The translations under genes and the position numbers were made by a program. DNA of 64,000 nucleotides. It comes from Afipia sp. 1NLS2 (lineage in GTDB: Bacteria; Pseudomonadota; Alphaproteobacteria; Rhizobiales; Xanthobacteraceae). Positions 44,146-52,929 of this stretch are shown piece after piece; the first letter of the stretch is position 1, and each line of letters opens with the position of its first letter. Below the pieces are notes generated by a model that was not told the origin of the DNA, searched no databases, and worked only from the letters and a program-made list of their open reading frames with translations. Where the stretch lies: the NCBI RefSeq assembly GCF_000178995.1, contig NZ_ADVZ01000001.1, forward strand, positions 1,088,001 through 1,152,000, written 5' to 3'.

Positions 44146-45122
44146 GCACGCTTCCCGAAAGGCGTCTCGGGCACCGGCGTCAACGCCGGCTTGCCGGAGA
44201 ACCAGTTCAGCAGATTATCGACCACAAGCTGATCCATCGCGTCTCGCGTCGCCACCGAGGCCGACGCGATATGGGGCAGCAACACCACATTGTCCATCGA
44301 CCAGAATGCCTCCGGCACATTTGGCTCATGTGCGAAGACATCAAGCCCGGCGGCCATGATCGTTCCATCCTGAAGGGCCGCGATCAGCGCCTCCTCGTCC
44401 ACCACCGAGCCGCGCGCGACATTGATGAACACACCGCGCGGCCCCAGCGCCTTCAGCACTTCGGCATTGATCATCTTCAATGTCGAAGCGCCGCCCGGCG
44501 TGATGGCGATCAGGGTATCGACCGCCTTCGCCATCTCGATCAGGTTCGGATAGTGCTTGTGGGAGACACCCGCCGCCGGATTGCGCGAGTGGTAGACGAT
44601 CGGCACGCCGAAAGCGTCCAGACGTTTTGCAATCGCCTGACCGATCCGGCCCATGCCGACAATGCCGACGGTGCGGTCGCGCAGCGATCCGGGGCTGAGA
44701 CGATAACTCTGCTTGGCCCAGCGGCCTTCGCGCACATAACGGTCGGCGGTGATGAATTCGCGCAGCGTTGCGATCAACAGCCCGATCGCCGTGTCGGCGA
44801 CCTCATCGGTCAGCACGTCCGGCGTATGGGTGACAACGATGTTGTGCTCCGCCGCATAGCGGAAATCGACGTGATCGTAGCCGACGCCGAAGGAGGCAAT
44901 CATTTCGAGCTTCGGGAAACGCGCCAGCATCGCGCGGTCGGCCCTGACCAGATTGGTGATCGCCATGCCGCGAATGTTTTGGGCCTGCTCGGGCGAGAGT
45001 TTGGCGAGGTCATCCGGGTGGTGGAAGATGTGCACATTGAAGCGCTCGGCGAGACCCCGCTCGATCAGAGGCTTCTTCGGACCATAAATCAGGATGTCGG
45101 GCTTCGCCGTCTCGTTCGCCAT
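44142..45122 (-). CDS. D-2-hydroxyacid dehydrogenase (glyoxylate/hydroxypyruvate reductase type)
   Basis: 326 residues from ATG 45122 (AAGGAG 10 bases before; a TTG at 45131 is less likely). NAD(P) site GIVGMGRIGQAIAKRL; catalytic residues in FINVARGSVVDEEALI (Arg) and AHEPNVPEAF (Glu), and LLPHIASAS (His). The family reduces glyoxylate, hydroxypyruvate or related 2-oxo acids. It lies between an ABC permease gene and the inhibitor gene, the latter coupled by ATGA. Confidence 0.88.
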   Translation of the reverse strand: MANETAKPDILIYGPKKPLIERGLAERFNVHIFHHPDDLAKLSPEQAQNIRGMAITNLVRADRAMLARFPKLEMIASFGVGYDHVDFRYAAEHNIVVTHTPDVLTDEVADTAIGLLIATLREFITADRYVREGRWAKQSYRLSPGSLRDRTVGIVGMGRIGQAIAKRLDAFGVPIVYHSRNPAAGVSHKHYPNLIEMAKAVDTLIAITPGGASTLKMINAEVLKALGPRGVFINVARGSVVDEEALIAALQDGTIMAAGLDVFAHEPNVPEAFWSMDNVVLLPHIASASVATRDAMDQLVVDNLLNWFSGKPALTPVPETPFGKRA

Positions 45123-45127
45123 CGTCG

Positions 45128-45955
45128 TCAATCTCCTTCCACCGCACTCTCATGCCAGTGTCGTAGCACGAGGCGCGACACCGCCGAGAGCCCGGCATAA
45201 ATCACAATCCCGGCAGCCGACAAGAGCGCCAGTGCCGCAAACATCCGCGGAATGTCGAGGCGATAGCCCGCCTCCGCGATCCGGAAGGCAAGGCCCGAGC
45301 CGGAGCCGGCGGAGCCCGCCGCAATTTCCGCGACCACTGCACCGATCAGCGACAGGCCGCCCGCGATCCGCAAGCCGCCCATGATGTAGGGCAGCGCCGA
45401 GGGCAAACGAAGCTGCCACAGCTTCTGCGCCGGCGAGGCATCGTACAATGCGAACAATCCAGCCAGATTCCGGTCGACAGATTTGAGCCCGAGCAGCGTG
45501 TTCGACAGCACGGGAAAGAATGCCACGATCCAGGCGCAGGCGACCACGGCCAGATGCTGCGGCAGATAGACCAGCAACAGCGGCGCGATAGCGATAACCG
45601 GCGTAACTTGCAGGATCACCGCATAGGGCAGGAATGCATCCTCCACCCACCTTGCGCGGTTGAACAGCAACGCAAGGCCGACGCCGCCGATGACCGCGGC
45701 GAGAAACCCCTCCAGAGTTGCGCGCAGCGTGGTCAGCAGCGAGGCAAACAGGATGCCCCAGTCCTTCACCAGCGTCTGCACGATCAGGCTCGGGGCGGGC
45801 AGGATGTAAGGCGGGATCTCGCGCAGGCGGACCGTCGCCTCCCAAAGCCCCATGAGCACGGCAAAGACGATCACGGGCAGCAGCACGCGCAGCGCCTGCG
45901 GCAACGGGCGATCTTGGGAGGGCATCGCTCTGGTTTGCTCTTGATCCTTGCCCAT
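45128..45955 (-). CDS. ABC transporter permease (nitrate/sulfonate/taurine type)
   Basis: 275 residues from ATG 45955, which overlaps the ATPase stop; the ORF to 46198 is a shadow. About six helices and the EAA-loop element (LWQLRLPSALPYIMGGLRIA). BPD_transp_1 of the SsuC/TauC group. With the neighbouring ATPase and NMT1-like binding protein it forms a complete importer. Confidence 0.9.
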   Translation of the reverse strand: MGKDQEQTRAMPSQDRPLPQALRVLLPVIVFAVLMGLWEATVRLREIPPYILPAPSLIVQTLVKDWGILFASLLTTLRATLEGFLAAVIGGVGLALLFNRARWVEDAFLPYAVILQVTPVIAIAPLLLVYLPQHLAVVACAWIVAFFPVLSNTLLGLKSVDRNLAGLFALYDASPAQKLWQLRLPSALPYIMGGLRIAGGLSLIGAVVAEIAAGSAGSGSGLAFRIAEAGYRLDIPRMFAALALLSAAGIVIYAGLSAVSRLVLRHWHESAVEGD

Positions 45956-46722
45956 CAGGCAACCCGTCCGCTGTCCTGCACGCTCGCCTGCCCCAGCATG
46001 GCGGAAACCTCGCGGCAGAAGCCGGCATAGGATGCCGAGGTGCGGAAGCTCTCGCCGCGCGGCTCGGGTGCATCGATCCGGTGTTCCGCGAAAATCCGGC
46101 CGGGCCGTGCGGTCATGACAATCACGCGCTGCGACAGAAAGACGGATTCGAACACCGAATGGGTGACGAACACCACCGTCTTGCGCAGGTCGCGCCACAG
46201 CGCCAGCAGGTCGTTGTTGAGGCGAAAGCGGGTGATTTCATCGAGCGCCGCGAACGGCTCGTCCAGGAGCAGGATATCGGGGTCCGTCACCAGCGCGCGG
46301 GCAAGTGACGCCCGCATCTTCATGCCGCCGGACAATTGGCGCGGATAGGCTTCGGCGAATTCGGTGAGGCCGACGCGGGCGAGACAATCGTCGATCCGCG
46401 CATGGCCTGCCGGGCTGTCATCTCCCGTCAGCCGGAGCGGCAGGCGGACATTGTCGCGCACGCTCGCCCACGGCATCAGTGTCGGCTCCTGAAACACAAA
46501 ACCGATCCCGCGCGACGATCGCGCGCGTGCATCGACAGCGACGCTCCCCGTGCTCGGAGCATCGAGCCCTGCGATGATCCGCAGCAAGGTCGACTTGCCG
46601 CAACCCGAAGGGCCGAGCAGCGAGACGAACTCGCCTTCGCGGATTTTCAGATCGACCGGGCCGAGCGCCTCCGTGCCGTTGGCATAGCGCCGCGTGACGC
46701 CCTTGCAACTGATGGCCGTCAT
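45955..46722 (-). CDS. ABC transporter ATP-binding protein
   Basis: 255 residues. Walker A GPSGCGKSTLL, signature LSGGMKMRASLARAL, Walker B ILLLDEPFAALDE and the H-loop VFVTHSVFES. SsuB/TauB-type. Start ATG 46722 overlaps the binding-protein stop (ATGA); the longer ORF to 47292 is out of the gene. Confidence 0.93.
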   Translation of the reverse strand: MTAISCKGVTRRYANGTEALGPVDLKIREGEFVSLLGPSGCGKSTLLRIIAGLDAPSTGSVAVDARARSSRGIGFVFQEPTLMPWASVRDNVRLPLRLTGDDSPAGHARIDDCLARVGLTEFAEAYPRQLSGGMKMRASLARALVTDPDILLLDEPFAALDEITRFRLNNDLLALWRDLRKTVVFVTHSVFESVFLSQRVIVMTARPGRIFAEHRIDAPEPRGESFRTSASYAGFCREVSAMLGQASVQDSGRVA

Positions 46723-47744
46723 TTCGCGAGACGCAGGTCGAGGCCGACGCCTTTGTTGACGAAGCGCAACGTATAGGCCTTGCGGAAATCGACCTCCCGC
46801 TTCACGACACCGGCATGCACCATGGTCGAGAAGAAATCCTCCATGCGCGCATCGCTCATCGCGCCGATCCCGTTCTTGAGCGTGTCGCCGGAATCGACGA
46901 TGCCGTATTCCTTCATCTTGGCGACCGAGTAATCCAGAATCGCATCGGTCATGTCCGGGTTCATCTTCTTGATGAGCGCATTGCCGGCTGTGTTGTCGCC
47001 GTAGAGATAGTGGTACCAGCCGATGATCGAGGCATCGACGAAACGCTGCACCAGATCGGGCTTGTTCTCGACCAGATCGGTTCTGGTCTCGATGAAGGTC
47101 GAATAGGCGTTGAAGCCGTAATCGGCGAGCAGGATCACGGTCGGCTTGAACTTGGCTTTCTGCTCGATGGCAAAGGGCTCGGACGTCACATAACCCTGCA
47201 TCGCGCTGTTGCGGTTCGCCAGAAACGGCTGCGCGTTGGAGGTGTAGGGTTTGACGCGATCTTCGCTGAAGCCGTGCTCGCTTTTCAGCCACTGAAAATA
47301 GGTCGGCATCCCCTCCTTCGAGACGAACAGCGTCAGCGGCTTGAGATCGTCAAGCGTTTTGACTCTCGACTGCGGGTGCGCAATGAAAACCTGCGGGTCT
47401 TTCTGGAACATCGCCGCGACCGCAACCACCGGCACCTTGTTCGCGACCGCATCGAGCGACTGCAGATTGTTGGCGGCGATATCGAAATCGAGCTTCTTCG
47501 ACAGCAACAGGATGCGGTTATTGACGTTGGGTCCGCCCGGCACGATCGTCACATCCAAGCCGTATGCCTTGTAGGTGCCGTCCGCAAGCGCCTGGAAGAA
47601 GCCGCCCTGCTCGCCCTCCGCCAGCCAGTTGGTGCCGAAGGCAACCTTGTCGAGCTTTTGCGGGGTTTGTGCCTGCAAGGGTATCAGCATCGACATCAGT
47701 AGCCCGGCCGCCGTTAACGCTCGTAACGAAAGGGCAGGCTGCAT
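46719..47744 (-). CDS. NMT1/THI5-like periplasmic substrate-binding protein
   Basis: 341 residues from ATG 47744, preceded by GGAG at 7 bases. Signal peptide ALTAAGLLMSMLIPLQA. Mature domain has KVAFGTNWLAEGEQGGFFQA, then LDVTIVPGGPNVNNRILLLS, the NMT1 pattern for pyrimidine-like, aromatic or sulfonate ligands. The ligand is not evident. The next genes code for transport, a 2-hydroxyacid dehydrogenase and a creatininase-type enzyme divergently, which suggests a cyclic amide or amino-acid-like compound; this is inference. Confidence 0.88.
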   Translation of the reverse strand: MQPALSLRALTAAGLLMSMLIPLQAQTPQKLDKVAFGTNWLAEGEQGGFFQALADGTYKAYGLDVTIVPGGPNVNNRILLLSKKLDFDIAANNLQSLDAVANKVPVVAVAAMFQKDPQVFIAHPQSRVKTLDDLKPLTLFVSKEGMPTYFQWLKSEHGFSEDRVKPYTSNAQPFLANRNSAMQGYVTSEPFAIEQKAKFKPTVILLADYGFNAYSTFIETRTDLVENKPDLVQRFVDASIIGWYHYLYGDNTAGNALIKKMNPDMTDAILDYSVAKMKEYGIVDSGDTLKNGIGAMSDARMEDFFSTMVHAGVVKREVDFRKAYTLRFVNKGVGLDLRLAK

Positions 47745-47857
47745 GATTGGACTCCGCTGGTCGTTCTGGCTCATGATAGAAGCCGAGGGCTCTGGTCTGA
47801 AAGAGCCCATCGCCTTCTAATCGATCAGCTCCACCGCATCCAAAGATATCTTCATTC

Positions 47858-48670
47858 ATGAGCGCCACACCACCCCGCGACTGGACGACCATCCATTGGC
47901 CGGAGACCGATCCCGCAGCCGCGAGCGAATGGATCGCGGTGCTGCCGCTGGCCGCCACCGAACAGCACGGCCCGCATCTGCCGGTCGGCACCGATACCTT
48001 CATCGCGGAGGCTTATCTTGCGCGCGTGCAGGCGCTGCTTCCCGGACACGTTCCGGCCTCATTTTTGCCGGTCCAGAGCATCGGCTTTTCAATCGAGCAT
48101 ATCGACTACCCCGGTACGGTGACGCTGCCCTATCATGTCGCCATCCGCCACTGGATGTCGCTCGGGGAAAGTGTCGCGCGCAGCGGCGTGAAGAAGCTTG
48201 TCATGGTGACGAGCCATGGTGGCAACAGCGCGCCGATGGCGATTGTCGCGCAGGAATTGCGTGCCCGCCTCGGGATGCTGGCGGTCACGACCAACTGGCA
48301 CCGTTTCGGTACGCCGGAAGGGCTTTTCCCGCATGAGGAAATCGCTCACGGCATTCATGGCGGCGCGGTCGAGACCTCGATCATGCTGGCGGCGCAGCCT
48401 GATCTGGTGCGCAAGGACAAGATTGCCAACTTCGAGCCCGCAAGCGTTGCGATGGCGCGTGAATTCCGCTGGCTGTCGCCGCACCGTCCCGCGCCCTTCG
48501 CATGGGCGGCGCAGGACCTGCACCCGAGCGGCGTTGCGGGCGATGCCACACTGGCCAGCGCCGACAAGGGCCGGCAATTGATCGAGCACGGCGCCAAGGC
48601 GTTATGCGAACTGCTCGCCGACGTCCATGGCTTTGACATGGCGCGGCTCGCGAACCGTCCCGCGACCTGA
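47858..48670 (+). CDS. Creatininase-family amidohydrolase
   Basis: 270 residues. Metal-binding LAATEQHGPHLPVGTDTFIA, MVTSHGGNSAPM and the Glu in IHGGAVETS fit the creatininase fold (creatinine amidohydrolase, MftE-like, FAPy deformylase-like). It is divergent from the ABC operon across a 113-bp spacer. Probably hydrolyses the imported compound; inference from arrangement. Confidence 0.88.
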   Translation: MSATPPRDWTTIHWPETDPAAASEWIAVLPLAATEQHGPHLPVGTDTFIAEAYLARVQALLPGHVPASFLPVQSIGFSIEHIDYPGTVTLPYHVAIRHWMSLGESVARSGVKKLVMVTSHGGNSAPMAIVAQELRARLGMLAVTTNWHRFGTPEGLFPHEEIAHGIHGGAVETSIMLAAQPDLVRKDKIANFEPASVAMAREFRWLSPHRPAPFAWAAQDLHPSGVAGDATLASADKGRQLIEHGAKALCELLADVHGFDMARLANRPAT

Positions 48671-48794
48671 CGAAATTTCTGCTCCGCAAAATTCGGCTTC
48701 AGCCTGCGATCATCCCGGATCGCGGCAATGAAAGCGCATGCCCTCACTTCGACCAGCTTCCATCAAGTCTGGACAGCCGTTCCGTTGCTTCCAG

Positions 48795-48833
48795 TTGCAA
48801 ATCACTCTCAATGCTATTGACAATCATTTGCAA
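48795..48833. promoter_or_regulatory. AT-rich dyad before the porin gene, iron-regulator-like
   Basis: TTGCAAAT (48795-48802) and ATTTGCAA (48826-48833) are perfect complements separated by CACTCTCAATGCTATTGACA and three bases. The right half with TTGACAATCATTTGCAA recalls Fur/Irr-type iron boxes in rhizobia. It lies 124 bases before the assigned porin start. An iron- or heme-linked control is possible but unproven. Confidence 0.4.
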
Positions 48834-48956
48834 TTATTGTTCTTAGCGGTCATGGGGAGCAACCATTTTTTGCAGCAGGTCCGTGACGGCCTGACGACAG
48901 TGCACACAACGCAACGGCCTGTGGCGCGGCGGTTGGCGGCATGGCACCTGTGGCCA

Positions 48957-50936
48957 ATGATCGCGATTCGTCGGCCCCGTTTATCGATCGGCACGCCTGC
49001 CACCTGCGCGCTTGCAGCGACGATGGCAGCAGCCTCGCCGTGCGCCATCGCCTTCGCCGCCGACTTCCCGGTCAAAGCTGCGCCGGTCTTCGACTGGAGC
49101 GGCGCCTATGTCGGCGCCCATTTTGCATATGGCTTTGGCTCCTCGCACGCGAGCGTGTTCGATGGCGCCAGCTTCAACACACGCAACCATTTCGGCACCG
49201 CCACCGCAGGCGTGCAGGCCGGTTACAATGTGGTGCTGCCGTCACGCGTCCTGCTCGGCGTCGAAGCCGACCTGAGCTTTCCGAACTACATCGAGTCCAG
49301 CGGCGGCGTCGCCGTGACACCGACGATGAATGGCACTCTTACCGAACGGCTGGATTATGCCGGTTCGCTGCGCGCGCGGCTTGGTTACGCCGCGCCGCGC
49401 TGGTTGCTTTACGTCACCGGCGGTCTTGCGTTCGCGGGCGAACGCTTCGAATACACATCGCCTGCTTTCGACGACAAGAAGCTGTCGCTGCGCACAGGAT
49501 GGATCGCGGGCGTCGGCGCCGAATACGCGATCGGCCCGAAATGGAGTGCGCGAGTCGAATATCTGTACAGCGATTACGGCCGCGACCATGTGCAACTCGG
49601 CTCCGGCCTGCAAAGTGCAAGCACGTTCGATGTCCAGACCATCCGTCTTGGGCTCAACCGGAAGATCGACTTCACCGGGAACGACAGCAACTTCGGTGAC
49701 GGCTTGCCGTCAAATCTGGAAATCTCCGGGCAATCGACCTATCTGGCGCAAGCCTATCCTGCCTTCCATGCGCCCTATTCCGGCCTGAACAGCCTTGCCC
49801 CAAATGGACAAGCCAAGGCGACATGGAGCAACAGCCTCTATATCAACGCGCGGCTCTGGGACGGCGGCGAGCTGTATTTCAATCCCGAACTGGTGCAGGG
49901 CTTCGGCCTCAGCGACACGGTCGGGCTGGGCGGATTCTCCAGCGGCGAAGCGCAAAAATCGAACTTTCCCTATCCGCGCTTCAACCCATCGCGCATGTAT
50001 CTTCGCCAGACCTTCGGCTTCGGCGGCGAACAGGAGACTCTTGAAAGCGGCCCGAACCAGCTTGGTGGCAAGGCCAACGTCTCCCGCCTGACGGTGCAGG
50101 TCGGCAAGTTCGCCGTGCTCGATATCTTTGACGGCAACGCCTATGCCAAAGATCCGCGCAAGGATTTCATGAACTGGTCGATCTGGGCACCAGGCGCGTT
50201 CGACTACTCCGCCGACAAGGTCGGCCTGAGCTACGGCGCGACTGCCGAGTTGAACCAGAAAAACTGGGCGCTGCGTTTCGGCTATTTCCTGATGGATGCC
50301 GAATCCAATTCCAATAATTTCGACATGCATCTTTTCCGCCGGGGCGAATACGTCGCGGAATTCGAGCAGCGCTACATGTTGTTCGGCCAACCGGGTAAAC
50401 TGCGCACGATCGGATGGATCAACAGCGCCTTCTCGGGCAGCTACCGCGCGACGCTCGACAATCCCGCGCTTAATCTCGATATCGCCGCCACGCGTGAAGG
50501 CCGCATCAAATACGGCTATGTCGTCAACCTCGAACAGGCGTTAAGCGACACCGTCGGCCTGTTCGGCCGCTGGAGCTGGAACGACGGCAAGACTGAGATC
50601 ATGGCCTTCACCGACATCGATGCGAGCCTCTCGGGTGGGTTGTCGATCAAGGGCAAGTCATGGGGCCGCCCCAACGACACCATCGGGCTTGGCGGCGCGA
50701 TCAACGCTCTGTCGCGCGACCATCGCGATTTTATCGCGGCGGGCGGTATGGGCGTTCTCATTGGCGACGGCCGGCTGAATTACAGCCAGGAGCGGCTGAT
50801 GGAGGCCTATTACGCCTACGCCATCACGCCAAAGCTGACGGCAACCGCCGATTATCAGTTTGTCGTCAACCCCGCCTACAACGCCGACCGTGGGCCGGTG
50901 TCGATCTTCTCCGCGCGGCTGCACGGCGAGTTCTAA
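48957..50936 (+). CDS. Outer-membrane protein: OmpA-like barrel fused to OprB-type porin
   Basis: 659 residues from ATG 48957, which gives a signal peptide (GTPATCALAATMAAASPCAI, cut before ADFPVKAAP). ATG 48852 and the ORF start 48738 would put a long unlikely leader before it. The first ~210 residues form an 8-strand barrel like Omp25/31 (FDWSGAYVGAHFAYGFGSSH, RVEYLYSDYG). The rest is OprB/carbohydrate porin (NPELVQGFGLSDTVG, FMNWSIWAPGAFDYSADKVG, ending FSARLHGEF). Such fusions occur in Bradyrhizobium relatives. It would form a sugar-selective or general pore. Confidence 0.85.
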   Translation: MIAIRRPRLSIGTPATCALAATMAAASPCAIAFAADFPVKAAPVFDWSGAYVGAHFAYGFGSSHASVFDGASFNTRNHFGTATAGVQAGYNVVLPSRVLLGVEADLSFPNYIESSGGVAVTPTMNGTLTERLDYAGSLRARLGYAAPRWLLYVTGGLAFAGERFEYTSPAFDDKKLSLRTGWIAGVGAEYAIGPKWSARVEYLYSDYGRDHVQLGSGLQSASTFDVQTIRLGLNRKIDFTGNDSNFGDGLPSNLEISGQSTYLAQAYPAFHAPYSGLNSLAPNGQAKATWSNSLYINARLWDGGELYFNPELVQGFGLSDTVGLGGFSSGEAQKSNFPYPRFNPSRMYLRQTFGFGGEQETLESGPNQLGGKANVSRLTVQVGKFAVLDIFDGNAYAKDPRKDFMNWSIWAPGAFDYSADKVGLSYGATAELNQKNWALRFGYFLMDAESNSNNFDMHLFRRGEYVAEFEQRYMLFGQPGKLRTIGWINSAFSGSYRATLDNPALNLDIAATREGRIKYGYVVNLEQALSDTVGLFGRWSWNDGKTEIMAFTDIDASLSGGLSIKGKSWGRPNDTIGLGGAINALSRDHRDFIAAGGMGVLIGDGRLNYSQERLMEAYYAYAITPKLTATADYQFVVNPAYNADRGPVSIFSARLHGEF

Positions 50937-50940
50937 AATC

Positions 50941-52566
50941 TCACACCTTCGGTGCGAACGTCTCGGCCTGCGCAAGCTCCCACGCTTCACCGAACCACGC
51001 GTTCTCGGTGCCGGACAGCAACTCGCCCGGCTGAAGCTGCGGGTAAAGCTGCGCGAACGACACCACCTCGTTGCCGGAAATGCGCTGCGAGAAATGGATC
51101 GGCCTGATCTCGCTGGGATGCTCGAGCCCTGCGGCCGCGATCAGTTCGGCGAGCGCGCGCACCATGGCGCCGTGATAATTCGCAACCCGCACCCTCTTGT
51201 CCTCGACCACCAGCGCGCGGCTACGCTGTGGATCCTGTGTGGCAACACCGGTCGGACAGCGGTCAGTATGACAGCTCAGCGACTGAATGCACCCCAGCGC
51301 GAACATGAAACCGCGCGCGGAGTTGCACCAGTCCGCACCGAGCGCCATTGCCCGCGCCATGTCGAAGGCGGTCGCGATCTTGCCCGATGCGCCGATGTGG
51401 ATTCGCTCGCGGGCATTTATACCGATCAGTGCGTTATGGACGAAATTGACACCGTCGCGCATCGGCATGCCGATATGATCGGCGAACTCGATTGGCGCAG
51501 CGCCGGTGCCGCCTTCCTTGCCATCGACCACGATGAAATCAGGATAGATACCGGTCTGCAGCATCGCCTTGCAAATCGCGAGAAATTCCCATCGATGGCC
51601 GATGCACAGCTTGAAGCCCGCGGGCTTGCCGCCGGAGAACCTGCGCATCTCGCCGATGAATTGCATCAACCCCACGGGGGTGGAGAAGGCGCGATGATAG
51701 GCGGGCGAAATGCAATCCTCGCCCATCGCCACGCCGCGGATCAGAGAAATCTCCTCTGATACTTTCGCGGCCGGCAGCACACCGCCATGACCGGGCTTCG
51801 CGCCCTGGCTGATCTTGAGCTCGACCATCTTGATCTGGTCGTCGGACGCAACGCGCGCAAACGCTTCCGGATCGAATTGCCCGTCGCGGGTGCGACAGCC
51901 GAAATAACCCGAGCCGATCTCCCAGATGATATCGCCGCCATTCTCACGATGATACGGACTGACACCACCCTCGCCGGTGTCATGCGCAAAGCCGCCCTGA
52001 CGCGCACCGGCATTGAGCGCGCGAATGGCGTTTGCACTCAACGCACCGAAGCTCATCGCCGAAATGTTGAAGATCGAAGCTGAATACGGTTTGGCGCATT
52101 CTGTTCCGCCGATAACGATGCGAAAGTCCGATTCCGCCGGCGCCTTCGGCGTGATCGAATGGTGCATCCATTCAAAGCCATCGGAATAGACATCCAGCTG
52201 AGTGCCGAAGGGCCGCTTGTCGAGTGCCATCTTCGCGCGTTGATAAACGATCGCGCGCGTGTCGCGGCTGAACGGCCTGCCATCTTTTTCGCTCTCGAAG
52301 AAATACTGCCGCATCTCAGGGCGGATTTTTTCGAGCAGAAAACGGAAATGCGCCGTGATCGGATAGTTGCGCAGCACCGAATGGCTCCGCTGCATCAAAT
52401 CGTTGATGCCGATACAGGTGAAGCCGGCGAATATCGCGACCGCCACCCACAGGGCGGCGGGCAACTCTCCGTTCGCTAGGCCCGCGCCAAGCAGGACCAG
52501 CGTGGCGAGCGTGCAAATGGTGAGGAGGATGAAGCGTGGGGCGAAAGGTAGCAGCAGCGTCCGCAT
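50941..52566 (-). CDS. FMN-binding glutamate synthase-family protein, membrane anchored
   Basis: 541 residues from ATG 52566 (CCGAGG 5 bases upstream; ATG 52593 also possible). Two helices (FILLTICTLATLVLLGAGLA, LWVAVAIFAGFTCIGINDLM) come before the Glu_synthase domain: NISAMSFGALSANAIRALNA, EGGVSPYHRENGGDIIWEIG and the FMN-binding DGKEGGTGAAPIEFADHIGM, with CxxxxxCP near the end (LSCHTDRCPTGVAT). Known relatives are archaeal-type GltS and methylamine-linked enzymes. No glutaminase domain, so ammonia or another amine is the likely substrate. Convergent with the porin. Confidence 0.85.
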   Translation of the reverse strand: MRTLLLPFAPRFILLTICTLATLVLLGAGLANGELPAALWVAVAIFAGFTCIGINDLMQRSHSVLRNYPITAHFRFLLEKIRPEMRQYFFESEKDGRPFSRDTRAIVYQRAKMALDKRPFGTQLDVYSDGFEWMHHSITPKAPAESDFRIVIGGTECAKPYSASIFNISAMSFGALSANAIRALNAGARQGGFAHDTGEGGVSPYHRENGGDIIWEIGSGYFGCRTRDGQFDPEAFARVASDDQIKMVELKISQGAKPGHGGVLPAAKVSEEISLIRGVAMGEDCISPAYHRAFSTPVGLMQFIGEMRRFSGGKPAGFKLCIGHRWEFLAICKAMLQTGIYPDFIVVDGKEGGTGAAPIEFADHIGMPMRDGVNFVHNALIGINARERIHIGASGKIATAFDMARAMALGADWCNSARGFMFALGCIQSLSCHTDRCPTGVATQDPQRSRALVVEDKRVRVANYHGAMVRALAELIAAAGLEHPSEIRPIHFSQRISGNEVVSFAQLYPQLQPGELLSGTENAWFGEAWELAQAETFAPKV

Positions 52567-52725
52567 GTAGGCCTCGGAGAGAATCACAGGCATGCGAGAT
52601 GACCTGAGAGCTTTTACCCTCTCATGGATCACGGCGTCACGGCAAAGAGCGATTGACCCCGGCGAAATGGCGCCCGAACCAGCAAATGGGCCTGATAACC
52701 ACCTGGAGGGCCATATCAGGGTTCA

Positions 52726-52802
52726 TGGCGATCCCGGGAAGACTCGAACTTCCGACCTACGGTTTAGGAAACCGTCGCTCTATCCGGCTGAGCTACGGGA
52801 CC
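52726..52802 (-). tRNA. tRNA-Arg, anticodon CCT
   Basis: On the minus strand the acceptor GGTCCCG (52802-52796) pairs with CGGGATC, the D arm is GCTCAGCCGGATAGAGC, the anticodon stem ACGGT/ACCGT holds the loop TTCCTAA with anticodon CCT (codon AGG), and the T arm is GGAAGTTCGAGTCTTCC. The discriminator G and an encoded CCA end the gene. The genes either side continue, with no element inserted at its 3' end. Confidence 0.95.
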
Positions 52803-52859
52803 GGCGAGGCCGTTGATAGCAGAGGAGAGGCAGGGAGGCTACGGGGGACACCTCTGCCG

Positions 52860-52887
52860 GCGCAGGGCGAGGAATCCCGCCCTGCGC
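52860..52887. terminator. Strong hairpin after the OMP gene
   Basis: GCGCAGGGCG (52860-52869) and CGCCCTGCGC (52878-52887) form a perfect 10-bp stem with an 8-base loop, 43 bases after the stop of the minus-strand gene at 52930. No T-run follows, so it would need Rho or act as an mRNA stabiliser. It separates that gene from the tRNA. Confidence 0.45.
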
Positions 52888-52929
52888 TCGCTGGACCATC
52901 GCAATGATCTAAACGCTGACACTACTCCG

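Noticed and set aside
52653-52907. Short ORF across the tRNA gene
   Set aside because: It overlaps tRNA-Arg in full and has no support as a protein.
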